NCBI RefSeq assembly: GCF_013185915.1
Contig: NZ_JAAZUH010000001.1
Location: forward strand, 1,488,001-1,552,000
Reading direction: 5' to 3'
Origin: Stenotrophomonas bentonitica
GTDB lineage: Bacteria; Pseudomonadota; Gammaproteobacteria; Xanthomonadales; Xanthomonadaceae
Length of the DNA stretch: 64,000 bases
Positions within the stretch are counted from its first letter, which is position 1; each line of letters opens with the position of its first letter. Below are positions 1-9,212 of the stretch, piece by piece. The notes beneath the pieces were generated by a model. The model worked only from the letters and a program-made list of their open reading frames with translations, ran no database searches and was not told where the DNA came from. A program made the translations under genes and the position numbers.

Positions 1-1734
1 GGCGCCTTGATCGACCGCGACGCCCGCGTGGTATGGAGCTGCCTGCCCACCTTCGACGGCGACCCCACCTTCTGCGCGCTGCTGCAGCCCAACCAGCAGG
101 TCGGCGGCGACTTCGCCATCGAACTGGAGGACATGGTCAGCAGCGAACAGGCCTACCTGACCAACACCGCGATCCTCCGCACCGTGCTGCACGACAAGCA
201 TGGCGGCTCGCTGGAGATCATCGACTTCGCCCCGCGCTGGCGCCAGAACGACCGCTTCTACCGGCCGGTCAGCCTGATCCGCCAGGTGCGCCCGCTTGCC
301 GGCAATCCGCGCATCGTGGTCCGCGCGCGGCCGCTGGCCGACTGGGGCGCACGCGTGCCCGACTCCACCTGGGGCAGCAACCACATCCGCTGGGTGCTGC
401 CCGACCACGTGCTGCGCCTGACCACCGACGTGCCGATCCGCATGGTGCGCGATGAGCTGCCGTTCGTGCTCAGCCATCCGGTGCACCTGGTGCTGGGCGT
501 GGACGAATCGCTGAACCGCTCGCTCAGCGGCTACGTGCAGGAGTCTTTGCAGCGTACCCAGAGCTACTGGCGCGAATGGGTGCGTTACCTCTCCATCCCG
601 CTGGAATGGCAGGACGCGGTGATCCGCAGCGCCATCACCCTCAAGCTGTGCCAGTACGAAGACAGCGGCGCGATCATCGCCGCGATGACCACCTCCATTC
701 CCGAGGCGCCGGGCAGCATCCGCAACTGGGATTACCGCTACTGCTGGCTGCGCGACGCCGCCTTCGTGGTGCGTGCGCTCAACCGGCTGGGCGCCACCCG
801 CACCATGGAGCAGTTCCTCGGCTACATCTTCAACCTCGCCACCACCGACGGCAGCCTGCAGCCGCTGTACGGCATCGGCTTCGAAGCCAAGCTGGAAGAA
901 AGCGAAGTGGCTTCGCTGGACGGCTACCGTGGCATGGGTCCGGTGCGGCGTGGCAACCTGGCCTGGGTGCAGCGCCAGCACGACGTGTACGGCAGCGTGG
1001 TGCTCGCCTCCACCCAGCTGTTCTTCGACCGCCGCCTGCAGGACCCGGGCGACGCGCACACCTTCGCGCGGCTGGAACCGCTGGGCGAACAGGCCTTTGC
1101 CCTGCACGACGTACCAGACGCCGGCCTGTGGGAGTTCCGCGGCCGCACCGAAGTGCATACCTACACCAGCGCGATGTGCTGGGCCGCCTGCGACCGCCTG
1201 TGCAAGATCGCGGTGCGCCTGAAGCTGGACCACCGCGCCGAGTACTGGCGCGACCGCGCCAACACCATCCACGCGCGGATCATGGACGAAGCCTGGAGCG
1301 ACGAGCTCGGCCACTTCACCGACACCTTCGGTGGCCACCGCCTGGATGCCTCGCTGCTGCTGTTGGCCGACATCGGCTTCATCAGCGCCGACGACGCCCG
1401 CTTCGTCGCCACCGTCGAAGCCATCGGCCGCGACCTCAAGCACGGCAATGCGCTGTACCGCTACGTGGCGCCGGACGACTTCGGCGAGCCGGAAACCAGC
1501 TTCACCATCTGCACCTTCTGGTACATCGACGCGCTGGCCGCGATCGGCCGGCTGGACGAAGCGCGCGAGATGTTCGAGATGCTGCTCGAACGCCGCAACC
1601 ACCTCGGCCTGTTGTCCGAAGACCTGGCCTTCGACAACGGCGAAGCCTGGGGCAACTTCCCGCAGACCTATTCGCACGTGGGCCTGGTCACGGCTGCGAT
1701 GCGCCTCTCGCGCAGCTGGCAGGAGGCCTCATGA
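1..1734 (+). CDS. GH15 family glycoside hydrolase (glucoamylase/trehalase type), 5' end cut by window
   Basis: The frame is open to the first base of the window and begins inside a typical GH15 N-terminal motif (ALIDRDARVVWSCLP), so the true start lies upstream. The 577 visible residues contain an N-terminal beta-sandwich region followed by an (alpha/alpha)6-barrel with GH15 signatures: GSIRNWDYRYCWLRDA near the centre, the GYRGMGPVRRGN loop, and a C-terminal AWGNFPQTYSHVGLV. There is no signal sequence in the visible part, so a cytoplasmic alpha-glucan or trehalose hydrolase is likely. The stop overlaps the otsA start by 4 nt (ATGA), so the two are translationally coupled. With otsA next door the enzyme probably acts in trehalose or maltooligosaccharide turnover; the exact substrate cannot be told from sequence. 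Confidence 0.87.
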   Translation, partial: GALIDRDARVVWSCLPTFDGDPTFCALLQPNQQVGGDFAIELEDMVSSEQAYLTNTAILRTVLHDKHGGSLEIIDFAPRWRQNDRFYRPVSLIRQVRPLAGNPRIVVRARPLADWGARVPDSTWGSNHIRWVLPDHVLRLTTDVPIRMVRDELPFVLSHPVHLVLGVDESLNRSLSGYVQESLQRTQSYWREWVRYLSIPLEWQDAVIRSAITLKLCQYEDSGAIIAAMTTSIPEAPGSIRNWDYRYCWLRDAAFVVRALNRLGATRTMEQFLGYIFNLATTDGSLQPLYGIGFEAKLEESEVASLDGYRGMGPVRRGNLAWVQRQHDVYGSVVLASTQLFFDRRLQDPGDAHTFARLEPLGEQAFALHDVPDAGLWEFRGRTEVHTYTSAMCWAACDRLCKIAVRLKLDHRAEYWRDRANTIHARIMDEAWSDELGHFTDTFGGHRLDASLLLLADIGFISADDARFVATVEAIGRDLKHGNALYRYVAPDDFGEPETSFTICTFWYIDALAAIGRLDEAREMFEMLLERRNHLGLLSEDLAFDNGEAWGNFPQTYSHVGLVTAAMRLSRSWQEAS

Positions 1735-3098
1735 GCCGTCTTGTCGTTGTTTCAAACCGCGTCGCTGCGCCCGGCGTGGCCGCCCCCGGTGGCCTCGCGG
1801 TGGGCCTGCTGGCCGCGCTGAAGGAGCGCGGCGGCATGTGGTTCGGGTGGAGCGGCAAGTCGGTGAAGGAGCCCAGCGGCGCCGTGCACGAGCAGACCGA
1901 GGGTGACATCCGTTACGTCACCCTGGACCTCAACAAGCGCGACGTGGACGGCTACTACAACGGCTTCGCCAACCGCACGCTGTGGCCGCTGCTGCACTTC
2001 CGCCTGGACCTGGTCGACTACGACCGCGGCACCCGCGAGACCTACCGCCAGGTCAACGCGCTGTTCGCCGAGAAGCTGGCGCCGCTGCTGCGCGAAGACG
2101 ACATCGTCTGGATCCACGACTACCACCTGATTCCGCTGGCTTCGCTGCTGCGCGAGCGGGGCATCGGCTGCCGCATCGGTTTCTTCCTGCACGTGCCGAT
2201 GCCCTCGGCCGACCTGCTGCAGGCCATGCCCGACCACCTGCGCCTGTTCTCCAGCCTCTACGCCTACGACCTGGTCGGCTTCCAGACCCAGCGCGACGCA
2301 GACCGCTTCCAGTCCTACGTGCGCCTGTTCGCCGGCGGCCGCGTGCTGCCCGACGGCATGCTGGAAGCACCGGGCGGGCGCCGCTTCCGCGCGGCGGCGT
2401 TCCCGATCGGCATCGACACCGCGCACATCGAACGCCAGGCCAAGGCCGGCGCCAGCAAGCCGGCCGTGCGCGACCTGCGCAACAGCCTGCGCGACCGCCA
2501 GCTCGCCATCGGCGTGGACCGCCTGGACTACTCCAAGGGCCTGCCCGAGCGCTTCCTCGGCTTCGAACGCTACCTGCAGCGCCACCCGGACCAGCGCGGC
2601 AGCCTGACCTACCTGCAGATCGCCCCGGTCTCGCGCGGCGACGTCACCGAGTACCGCCAGCTGCGCAGCCAGCTCGAGCAGATCGCCGGGCACATCAACG
2701 GCGGGTTCGCCGCGCCGGACTGGACCCCGCTGCGCTACGTGAACCAGAACTTCGCCCACGCCACCCTCACCGGCTTCTACCGCGCCGCAGCCGTAGGGCT
2801 GGTCACGCCGCTGCGTGACGGCATGAACCTGGTGGCCAAGGAGTACGTCGCCTCGCAGGACCCGGAAAATCCCGGCGTGCTGGTGCTGTCGCTATTGGCA
2901 GGTGCGGCCGACGAGCTCAAACAGGCCCTTCTGGTGAATCCGCACGACCTCGACGGCGTCGCCGACGCCATCGCCACCGCCGCCACCATGCCGCTGCGCA
3001 AGCGGGTGGAGCGCTGGCAGGCGATGATGGAACACCTGCGTACGTACGACATCAACCATTGGCGCCAGTCGTACCTGCAGGCGCTGGAAAACGGCTGA
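1731..3098 (+). CDS. otsA: alpha,alpha-trehalose-phosphate synthase (UDP-forming)
   Basis: Product of 455 aa, a GT20 glycosyltransferase that joins UDP-glucose and glucose-6-phosphate to trehalose-6-phosphate. The N-terminal glycine loop ([12 protein letters not shown], about residues 19-30), [39 protein letters not shown] and [14 protein letters not shown] are the standard acceptor- and donor-binding motifs, and the length is normal. The ATG lies within the stop of the GH15 gene. The usual neighbour otsB (phosphatase) is probably upstream, outside the window. The product is cytoplasmic; the pathway makes trehalose as an osmo- and desiccation protectant. Confidence 0.95.
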   Translation: MSRLVVVSNRVAAPGVAAPGGLAVGLLAALKERGGMWFGWSGKSVKEPSGAVHEQTEGDIRYVTLDLNKRDVDGYYNGFANRTLWPLLHFRLDLVDYDRGTRETYRQVNALFAEKLAPLLREDDIVWIHDYHLIPLASLLRERGIGCRIGFFLHVPMPSADLLQAMPDHLRLFSSLYAYDLVGFQTQRDADRFQSYVRLFAGGRVLPDGMLEAPGGRRFRAAAFPIGIDTAHIERQAKAGASKPAVRDLRNSLRDRQLAIGVDRLDYSKGLPERFLGFERYLQRHPDQRGSLTYLQIAPVSRGDVTEYRQLRSQLEQIAGHINGGFAAPDWTPLRYVNQNFAHATLTGFYRAAAVGLVTPLRDGMNLVAKEYVASQDPENPGVLVLSLLAGAADELKQALLVNPHDLDGVADAIATAATMPLRKRVERWQAMMEHLRTYDINHWRQSYLQALENG

Positions 3099-3158
3099 TT
3101 ACGACAGATTTGAAGGGGTCAACCGTGTCGCTTTCGGCACGGAATCGCTTTTGGCCTG

Positions 3159-3188
3159 TGCATCATTCGGTGTGATGCAGATTTTTTA
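3159..3188 (+). terminator. intrinsic terminator of the GH15-otsA operon
   Basis: A 7-bp perfect stem (TGCATCA / TGATGCA) with a short loop is followed by a G and six T's, 60 nt after the otsA stop. Confidence 0.8.
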
Positions 3189-3215
3189 GGAGTGTGTCGT
3201 TTTTCGCACACTCCT
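3188..3215. repeat. hairpin directly behind the otsA terminator
   Basis: A 9-bp perfect inverted repeat (AGGAGTGTG / CACACTCCT) separated by ten bases. No gene is visible between 3099 and 3397; this hairpin and the terminator are the only structures I see there. Confidence 0.5.
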
Positions 3216-3397
3216 TGCGCAAGACCGCGCAGGGGTCTGCCCTCGATATCGATAGGCATCCTAAATCGCCGAAATCAGGGCCGGATTCGCAACCTTCGGC
3301 CCCTGCGACTTTCATTTCGCATTGACAGCGCGTCCCGACATTGACGCCCGCAGAGCCCGTGCATGCCGCATGGGTCGTGCATTCGGGAATCAGATTG

Positions 3398-4660
3398 ATG
3401 TCACTGCTGGAACGCTTCGTCGAAGACACCGCCCTGCACATGGGCCTGGGCCACCGCGCGCGCAGCCTGGTGGACGTGCTGGTCGACTACATCCGCAGCC
3501 TGCCGGACGGCGTGCACGGCCTGCGCCGACGCTTCGATGCGGTGGGCCTGGGCTTCCCCGGCGACGGCCGCCCGCCGCGCCTGCTGGCCAGCCAGCTGGA
3601 AGCGGTAGTGGGCCGCGAGGAACTGGCCGTGCTGGCCCGTCGCGCCGCCTTCCCCACCGGCATGTTCGCGGTGGTGGCCTCCGACCTGCTGCCAGGCCTG
3701 CTCGACGTGCTGGAACAGGAAGCACGCAGCCCGCAGGCGCCGCCCAGCGCAGCGCGCCAACCGCGCCACGGCCCCACCCTGCGCCTGGTGCGCGGCACCG
3801 CCCTGCGTGGCGTGCTGTGGGTGATGGTGGCCGGCGCCCTGCTCTGCCTGACCGGCTGGATCCACCAGAAGACCCGGGTCAGTGCCGGTGCACCGGTGGC
3901 CCATGCCGAACAGAAGACCCCGCCGAGGCTGTCGCTGGCCAACAACGACGGGGTGATCGACGTGCGCGGCCGCCTGCCCGGCGAAGCGGACCGGCGCAAG
4001 GTGTGGAGCGCGCTGGTGGCCCAGTACGGCCAGCGCGGGGTCAGCGGCGACATCCTGCGCGACCCGCTGGCCGGCGAGCCGCGCTGGCTGGACCGGCTGG
4101 TCAGCCTGGCCCCGGTGCTGCGCCACCCCGGCCTGTCGCTGTCGTTCAACGGCGACACCCTGCACGTGGAGATGGCCCGGCTGCCGGAACAGGACCGCAT
4201 TGCGGTCTCCACGACCTTGCGTCGCGGCTTCGGCCACATGCAGGTCACCGGCCTGTGGGACGCCGGCCGCGTGGCGCTATCGCAGCTGCCTGCCATGCCC
4301 GAGCCGGCCGAACTGGTGGCCGCGTTGAACCAGGGCAAGGTGAAGTTCGAACACAAGTCGCCCACCCTGCGCGCCGACGGCCACGACATGCTGCGCGCCA
4401 GCGCGCAGGCGATACTGGCGGCCGACCCGGGCGTGAAGCTGGAAGTGGGCAGCCACACCGACAGCCTTGGCAGCGCCGAGACCAACCTGCACCTGAGCCA
4501 GCAGCGCGCGGAAATGGTGGTGGCCGAACTGCAGGCGCAGGGCGTGCCGCTGGGCATGCTGGTGCCGCGGGGCTATGGGGAGGAACAGCCGGTGGCCGAC
4601 AACCGGTGGGAATCGGGGCGGGACCGTAACCGGCGGATCGAGTATTCGATTTTGCAGTGA
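3398..4660 (+). CDS. OmpA-family protein with inner-membrane anchor
   Basis: Product of 420 aa. The start chosen is the ATG giving MSLLERFVEDT; a longer reading from 3341 adds residues with no family character. The N-terminal 130 residues are helical and cytoplasmic, followed by one membrane span (GVLWVMVAGALLCLTGWI, about residues 147-164), a periplasmic BON-like region, and a C-terminal OmpA/MotB domain. The peptidoglycan-binding residues of that domain are visible in GSHTDSLGSAETNLHLSQQR and RDRNRRIEY. It is known for this domain that the Asp and Arg hold the diaminopimelate of murein. The gene stands alone, with pgeF converging one base after its stop. I infer a cell-envelope structural role; the partner is unknown. 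Confidence 0.8.
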   Translation: MSLLERFVEDTALHMGLGHRARSLVDVLVDYIRSLPDGVHGLRRRFDAVGLGFPGDGRPPRLLASQLEAVVGREELAVLARRAAFPTGMFAVVASDLLPGLLDVLEQEARSPQAPPSAARQPRHGPTLRLVRGTALRGVLWVMVAGALLCLTGWIHQKTRVSAGAPVAHAEQKTPPRLSLANNDGVIDVRGRLPGEADRRKVWSALVAQYGQRGVSGDILRDPLAGEPRWLDRLVSLAPVLRHPGLSLSFNGDTLHVEMARLPEQDRIAVSTTLRRGFGHMQVTGLWDAGRVALSQLPAMPEPAELVAALNQGKVKFEHKSPTLRADGHDMLRASAQAILAADPGVKLEVGSHTDSLGSAETNLHLSQQRAEMVVAELQAQGVPLGMLVPRGYGEEQPVADNRWESGRDRNRRIEYSILQ

Positions 4661-4661
4661 A

Positions 4662-5456
4662 TCACCGGCGTGGCGCGATCCAGGCCAACGTGGCCATGCG
4701 CCCCGTCCGACGATCCCGCCGATGCGAATAGAACCGCCCCGGCTCGGCAATGGTGCACAACTGCCCACCACTGATCGCCGCCGGGTCCACCCCAGCCGCC
4801 ACCAGCCGGCGCCGTGCCAGCGCGTACAGGTCCACCTTCCAGTGTCCTGGACGGGTCGCAACGAATGCCCCCGCCGCGCCCGCATCGCGCTCCACGAACG
4901 CGTTGAACACGTCTTCACCAATCTCGTAATCGGCCGGCCCGGCCGCGGGCCCCAGCCACGCCTGCAGCTCACCCGGCGCCGCCTCCATCGCCGCCACGGT
5001 CGCCTCCAGCATGCCGTCGGCCAGCCCGCGCCACCCGGCATGGGCGGCGCCGATCTCGCGGCCGTCGCGCGCCGCCAGCACCACCGGCAGGCAGTCCGCC
5101 GTGAGGATGGCCAGCACCACGCCCGGCACAGAGGTCACCGCCGCATCGGCAGTGGGCTCGAACTCAATCCCCTGCCCGGCAGGCGCCGCCTCGAAACGCA
5201 GCACCGCCGTACCGTGCACCTGGCGCAGCCAGTGCGGCGCAGAGGGCAGCCCCAACCCTTCCTCCAGCAGCGCGCGGTTGCGCGCCACCTGGGCCGGGTG
5301 GTCGCCGTCGGCGGCGGTGCGGTTGCCCATGTTGAACTGGTCGAACGGCGCCACCGAGCCCCCCGCGCCGTAGCGCAGGGTGGTCAGCGCATGCACGCCG
5401 GGCGCCGCCGGCCAGTCGGCCGCCAGCACCGGCAGCGGGGCAGACGGCGTGGCCAT
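4662..5456 (-). CDS. pgeF: multicopper-oxidase-like laccase-domain protein, YfiH/PgeF family
   Basis: Product of 264 aa. The conserved metal- and active-site motifs are WLRQVHG, LTADCLPV and AHAGWRG. Family members act as purine nucleoside phosphorylase/adenosine deaminase-like enzymes, or in E. coli as an editor of peptidoglycan stem peptides. The ATG overlaps the rluD stop by one base (TGATG arrangement), so it is the second gene of an rluD-pgeF operon, the usual order in proteobacteria. Older annotations call it polyphenol oxidase. Confidence 0.9.
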   Translation of the reverse strand: MATPSAPLPVLAADWPAAPGVHALTTLRYGAGGSVAPFDQFNMGNRTAADGDHPAQVARNRALLEEGLGLPSAPHWLRQVHGTAVLRFEAAPAGQGIEFEPTADAAVTSVPGVVLAILTADCLPVVLAARDGREIGAAHAGWRGLADGMLEATVAAMEAAPGELQAWLGPAAGPADYEIGEDVFNAFVERDAGAAGAFVATRPGHWKVDLYALARRRLVAAGVDPAAISGGQLCTIAEPGRFYSHRRDRRTGRMATLAWIAPRR

Positions 5457-6451
5457 CAGCGGCGCCCGCGTTCCAGTTCGGCGATGCGCTTGGTGTCCTC
5501 ACGCAGCGCGTCCATCAGCGCCACCATGTCGGCCGGCACCGGTGCGCTGTTGCGGATCGGCTCACCGGTGATCGGGTGGGCGAACTCCAGCGTTTCCGCA
5601 TGCAGCGCCTGGCGCTTGAAGCCGCGCAACTGGGCCACCAGCTCGTCGCTGGCGCCCTTGGGCAGCTTCAGCGCGCCGCCGTACAGCGAATCGCCCACGA
5701 TGGCGTGCTTGAGGTGTGCCATGTGCACGCGGATCTGGTGGGTACGGCCAGTTTCCAGGCGGCACTCCAGCGCGGTGTGCGCGCGGAAGCGCTCGCGCAG
5801 GCGGTAATGGGTCACCGCGTCCTTGCCGTCTTCGCGCACCGCCATGCGGATGCGGTCGCGCGGGTGGCGGTCGATCGGCGCATCGGCGGTACCGCCGGAG
5901 ACCAGCGCGCCCACCACCACCGCCAGGTACTGGCGGTGCACGTTGCGCGCGGCCAACTGCTCCACCAGCGCGGTCTGCGCCTGGATCGTACGGGCCACCA
6001 CCATCACCCCGCTGGTGTCCTTGTCCAGGCGGTGCACGATGCCCGCACGCGGCAGCACCGACAGGCCCGGGTCGCGGAACAGCAGCGCGTTGACCAGGGT
6101 GCCGCTGGGGTTGCCGGCGCCCGGGTGGACCACCAGGCCGACCGGCTTGTTGATCACGTAAACGTGTTCATCCTCGTACAGGATGTCCAGCGGGATGTCC
6201 TCGGGCTCGGCGTGGGTCTGGGTGTCGAGCACGACATGCAGGCTGGCCACCTCGCCGCCGCGGACCGGGTCGCGGCCGCGCACCGGGTTGCCGTCCAGCA
6301 GGACGTCGCCGGACTTGATCCACTCGGTCAGCTTGGACCGGGAGAACTCCGGGAACAGTTCGGCCAGCACGGCGTCGAAACGCCGCCCGGCGGCGGTATC
6401 AGGCACGATGGCCTGGCGGTTGGAGTCGGTTTCTGAAGGGGTATCGGACAT
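5456..6451 (-). CDS. rluD: 23S rRNA pseudouridine(1911/1915/1917) synthase
   Basis: Product of 331 aa from the ATG giving [10 protein letters not shown]; 15 further in-frame residues upstream (to 6496) show no family similarity. An N-terminal S4 RNA-binding domain (about residues 25-90) is followed by the RluA-type catalytic domain with [14 protein letters not shown], which holds the catalytic Asp, and the [20 protein letters not shown] motif. The enzyme modifies helix 69 of 23S rRNA. It is divergent from bamD across 116 nt (6452-6567), which must hold both promoters; this head-to-head rluD/bamD pair is widespread. Confidence 0.93.
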   Translation of the reverse strand: MSDTPSETDSNRQAIVPDTAAGRRFDAVLAELFPEFSRSKLTEWIKSGDVLLDGNPVRGRDPVRGGEVASLHVVLDTQTHAEPEDIPLDILYEDEHVYVINKPVGLVVHPGAGNPSGTLVNALLFRDPGLSVLPRAGIVHRLDKDTSGVMVVARTIQAQTALVEQLAARNVHRQYLAVVVGALVSGGTADAPIDRHPRDRIRMAVREDGKDAVTHYRLRERFRAHTALECRLETGRTHQIRVHMAHLKHAIVGDSLYGGALKLPKGASDELVAQLRGFKRQALHAETLEFAHPITGEPIRNSAPVPADMVALMDALREDTKRIAELERGRR

Positions 6452-6567
6452 GGGGGGCACACCGCAGGAAGACAATTTTGGGGTCCGGGCGACCACTTTC
6501 AGTCGCAGGACAGGCCACTAGGCTATCATCGACCCTTCGTATTCCAGCCGCGTCCCGCCCTGACCCC

Positions 6568-7452
6568 ATGATCCGACGCTCTTCCCTGCTGTCCGCGCCC
6601 GTCCGCACCGCGGCCCTGATGCTGGTCCTGGCCCTTGTTTCCACCGGCTGCCACCGTGGCGCCAAGGGTGACAACCCGGAAGAAGGCCAGCCGGTCGAAA
6701 CGATCTACGAAAAGAGCCACGGCCTGATGGAGAAGGGCAACTGGAGCGGGGCCGAGGCCACCTTCCGCCGCCTGATCGCCCAGTACCCGTATGGTCCGTA
6801 CACCGAGCAGGCGATGATCGAAACCGCCTACGCCCAGTACAAGGCCGGCAAGCACGACGACGCGGTGTCCAGCATCGACCGCTTCATCCGTACCTACCCG
6901 ACCCACCGCAACATCGCCTACATGTACTACCTGCGTGGCCTGGCCAACAGCAACCGCAACACGGTGTTCCTCCGCCGCGTGTGGTCGCTGGACCCGAGCC
7001 GCCGCGACCTGTCCACCCCGCGCCAGGCCTACTCCGACTTCAACGTCGTGGTCGAGCGCTACCCCAACAGCCGCTACGCCGCCGACGCGCGCAGCCGCAT
7101 GCTGGAGCTGCGCGACGTGTTCGCCCAGCACGAGCTGGACAACGCCCTGTACTACCTGCGCCGCGAGGCCTACGTCTCCGCCGCCGGCCGTGCCAACTAC
7201 CTGCTGGAAACCTACCCGCAGAGCGCCTTCCAGTACGACGCGGTGGCCGCCCTCGGTGAGGCCTACACCCACCTGGGCAACAAGACCCTGGCCGACGACG
7301 CGCGCCGCGTGCTCGAGCTGAACCAGCCGGAGCACCCGTGGCTGCAGGGCAACTGGCCGAAGTACCCGTGGATGGTCCGCAAGCTGAACCCGTTCGCCGG
7401 CGAGAAGTCCGCCAGCACCGGCCAGCGCAACGCCACCATGAACCGCCGTTGA
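6568..7452 (+). CDS. bamD: outer membrane protein assembly factor, lipoprotein
   Basis: Product of 294 aa. The start at 6568 gives a signal peptide with lipobox LVSTGC, so Cys is lipidated after cleavage. TPR repeats follow (EKSHGLMEKGNWSGAEATF, YAQYKAGKHDDAVSSIDRF and others) as in BamD/ComL. It is an essential part of the BAM complex that inserts outer-membrane beta-barrels, and sits on the periplasmic face of the outer membrane. The C-terminal part (LGEAYTHLGNKTLADDARRVL) is duplicated in diverged form at 7871-7979. A strong terminator follows at 7478. Confidence 0.95.
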   Translation: MIRRSSLLSAPVRTAALMLVLALVSTGCHRGAKGDNPEEGQPVETIYEKSHGLMEKGNWSGAEATFRRLIAQYPYGPYTEQAMIETAYAQYKAGKHDDAVSSIDRFIRTYPTHRNIAYMYYLRGLANSNRNTVFLRRVWSLDPSRRDLSTPRQAYSDFNVVVERYPNSRYAADARSRMLELRDVFAQHELDNALYYLRREAYVSAAGRANYLLETYPQSAFQYDAVAALGEAYTHLGNKTLADDARRVLELNQPEHPWLQGNWPKYPWMVRKLNPFAGEKSASTGQRNATMNRR

Positions 7453-7477
7453 TTCCAGCGGCCGGTTGAAACGAAGA

Positions 7478-7505
7478 AGGGTCCTTTGCGGGACCCTTTT
7501 TTGTT
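7478..7505 (+). terminator. intrinsic terminator of bamD
   Basis: The stem GGGTCC / GGACCC with a five-base loop is followed by six T's, 26 nt after the bamD stop. Confidence 0.9.
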
Positions 7506-7517
7506 GCCGGTGGCAGC

Positions 7518-7793
7518 TCAGAGGCGCGGAGGCGGCGCCTGCTGCACGGTGGCCTCTGAGACAGGCGACACCTGGAAGCGCATGCCCTCGAAGTCGCTGG
7601 CGGGGGGCGCGGGTGCAACCTGCACCTCGGAGGAGAACGTCACCCGCCGGGGCTGCAGCGCCGGACCATTGGCAACCGATACCGGGCTGGGGCGCGTGAT
7701 TTCCTGTACTCCGGGTTGCTGCGGTTCTGCGGCGGCGGGAACCCGGTAGGGCGCGTGGCCGGGAGTGAGGGTTAAGGCGGTAGGAAGCTGCAT
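7518..7793 (-). CDS. small proline-rich protein, unknown function
   Basis: Product of 91 aa. The start ATG has a good Shine-Dalgarno (TTGGAGACACCCCG before ATG). I recognise no domain. The chain is rich in Pro, Gln and Val, looks disordered, and has no Cys, signal peptide or membrane span. It contains RRVTFSSEV, loosely like SVRFAQQ in the kinase-like neighbour at 8082. It lies between the intact and duplicated bamD ends, so it belongs to the inserted segment. It could be a short secreted or accessory protein, or the remnant of a longer one. Confidence 0.45.
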   Translation of the reverse strand: MQLPTALTLTPGHAPYRVPAAAEPQQPGVQEITRPSPVSVANGPALQPRRVTFSSEVQVAPAPPASDFEGMRFQVSPVSEATVQQAPPPRL

Positions 7794-7870
7794 CGGGGTG
7801 TCTCCAACGGAAAAACCTGACTCTATCCAGCTGCGACCGGCGCGCTTTCGCATTTCGCGCGGATTCGGGC

Positions 7871-7979
7871 GACGACGGCGTAGCCGCCCTGGGCGAGGCC
7901 TGCACCCACCTGGGCAACAAGGTCCTGGCCGACGATGCCCGCCGCGTGCTGGAACTGAACCAGCCCGAGCACCCGTGGA
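7871..7979 (+). pseudogene. second, diverged copy of the 3' part of bamD
   Basis: Reading from 7871 gives the sequence VAALGEACTHLGNKVLADD and then ARRVLELNQPEHPW. It matches the BamD C-terminal part (VAALGEAYTHLGNKTLADD and so on) almost residue for residue, but with many synonymous base changes. There is no start codon; the match breaks off at both ends. Because third positions differ, the copy is either old or came from a related species along with the inserted DNA. Confidence 0.8.
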
Positions 7980-8081
7980 ACGCCACCTCGAATGCAGAGG
8001 GGGCTGTATGCATGGATCTTGAAAGCTTGTGCCGGTGAAGGCGGGTATTTCTAGAATCCTTTCCCAACCGGCCCTTTCGCC

Positions 8082-9212
8082 ATGCCACACCCGCGCATCC
8101 AGCCCGCCACGTCTTTGGTCCCGCAAGGCTTCACCCACGCGCGACGCACCGAAAACACGGGCGTGCCGGGGCGGCTGGACATCAAGGAAATCGAGAATCG
8201 CTTGGCGGTCCCAACACCCACCACAGTTCCGAAGCTGCCCACACCAAGCCGCGACATTGCCCGGACGCTTCTGGCGGCGCGCAGCACTGCGCCTGTGTAT
8301 GCCGCCCCCAACCCGCGCACTGTCGACCCTTGCTGGCAACCGGGTACGTTGATCGCGAGTGGGGCTGAGGCAGAGATTCGCGAGGCCGCTCACATGCACG
8401 GGCAAGTACTGAAACTGTTCAAACCCGGCATTGCCGCCATCGACATCCGCGCCGAGCTCGATGCGATGAACGGGTACCACGGCGCCGGATTCGTCCATGT
8501 GTCGCCCGATGGACGCGTGCTGCGCATGCCGAGGATCGACGGCGTACCGCTGCACTGTTTGACGCCGGGACAGGCCCTGCCCGACCTGAGGGACCGGATA
8601 CTGGCGTGTGTTGAGCGGATCATCGATGCGGGTATCTACCCGGAAGATCTATGCGAAGCCAACTTCATCTATGACATCCGTACGGGCAATCTGGCGCCGA
8701 TAGACCTGAAGAGCCGCGCCCCTGCGGCAGGTCAGTGGCAAAGCTGGATTGAGAGCTTCCGCGGCGAAGTGAGGAACCTGATGGCGGTGGCAGAGCGTGC
8801 TGCGGCGCCCGATCATGCCGACAAAAGCGTGCGCTTCGCACAGCAGCCACAGGGAGGAATCACCGGCGGCTCCTGGCGCGATGTCTCCAGCCGTGTCGCC
8901 GTGCGCTTCCGCACGTTGACCAAAGCACTATCGGTACTCAACAGCGGCCTGCCGATCCCCACCCGGAACCTGCGCAAGCTGCTGCTGATGTCGCTTGCGG
9001 TAAACACCGACCATCAGCTGGTTTCGCCACGGTCGGAGAAATTTTTGCTGAAGGCGCTGGATGAGGTACATGAGGGCACGAAGGATACGTACGCTGCGGG
9101 GTCGCTTCCCATCGACGTACTTCAAAGCTTCGTCCGGCGTGGTCAGCAGGTGCGCCCGGACCTGTTCCCGATAGAACCGGGCGTGCCCAGGGCTTCCGCT
9201 CAGCCCTTATAG
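8082..9212 (+). CDS. protein kinase-like protein, resembling type III effector kinases (OspG/NleH type)
   Basis: Product of 376 aa. The first 85 residues look disordered. A compact kinase core follows: glycine-loop analogue SGAEAEI (93-99), a Lys in VLKLF (K111), a helix with E125 (AELDAMN), hinge-like LRMPRIDGVPL (147-157), catalytic loop EDLCEANFIYD with D189 and N194 spaced D-x4-N, and the DFG-position Asp in APIDLK (D208). The C-terminal 160 residues are helical. The minimal core with D-x4-N and D-L in place of D-F-G recalls OspG/NleH effector kinases, but this is judged by eye. There is no signal peptide and no clear Shine-Dalgarno at the ATG. The 3' end overlaps convergent nadE by 13 nt. 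A host-directed effector or an internal signalling kinase are both possible. Confidence 0.6.
   Translation: MPHPRIQPATSLVPQGFTHARRTENTGVPGRLDIKEIENRLAVPTPTTVPKLPTPSRDIARTLLAARSTAPVYAAPNPRTVDPCWQPGTLIASGAEAEIREAAHMHGQVLKLFKPGIAAIDIRAELDAMNGYHGAGFVHVSPDGRVLRMPRIDGVPLHCLTPGQALPDLRDRILACVERIIDAGIYPEDLCEANFIYDIRTGNLAPIDLKSRAPAAGQWQSWIESFRGEVRNLMAVAERAAAPDHADKSVRFAQQPQGGITGGSWRDVSSRVAVRFRTLTKALSVLNSGLPIPTRNLRKLLLMSLAVNTDHQLVSPRSEKFLLKALDEVHEGTKDTYAAGSLPIDVLQSFVRRGQQVRPDLFPIEPGVPRASAQPL

Noticed and set aside
7847..7868. Possible PIP box (TTCGC-N-TTCGG) upstream of the kinase-like gene
   Set aside because: Spacing between the two half-sites is 12, not 15, and there is no sign of an hrp regulon in the window.
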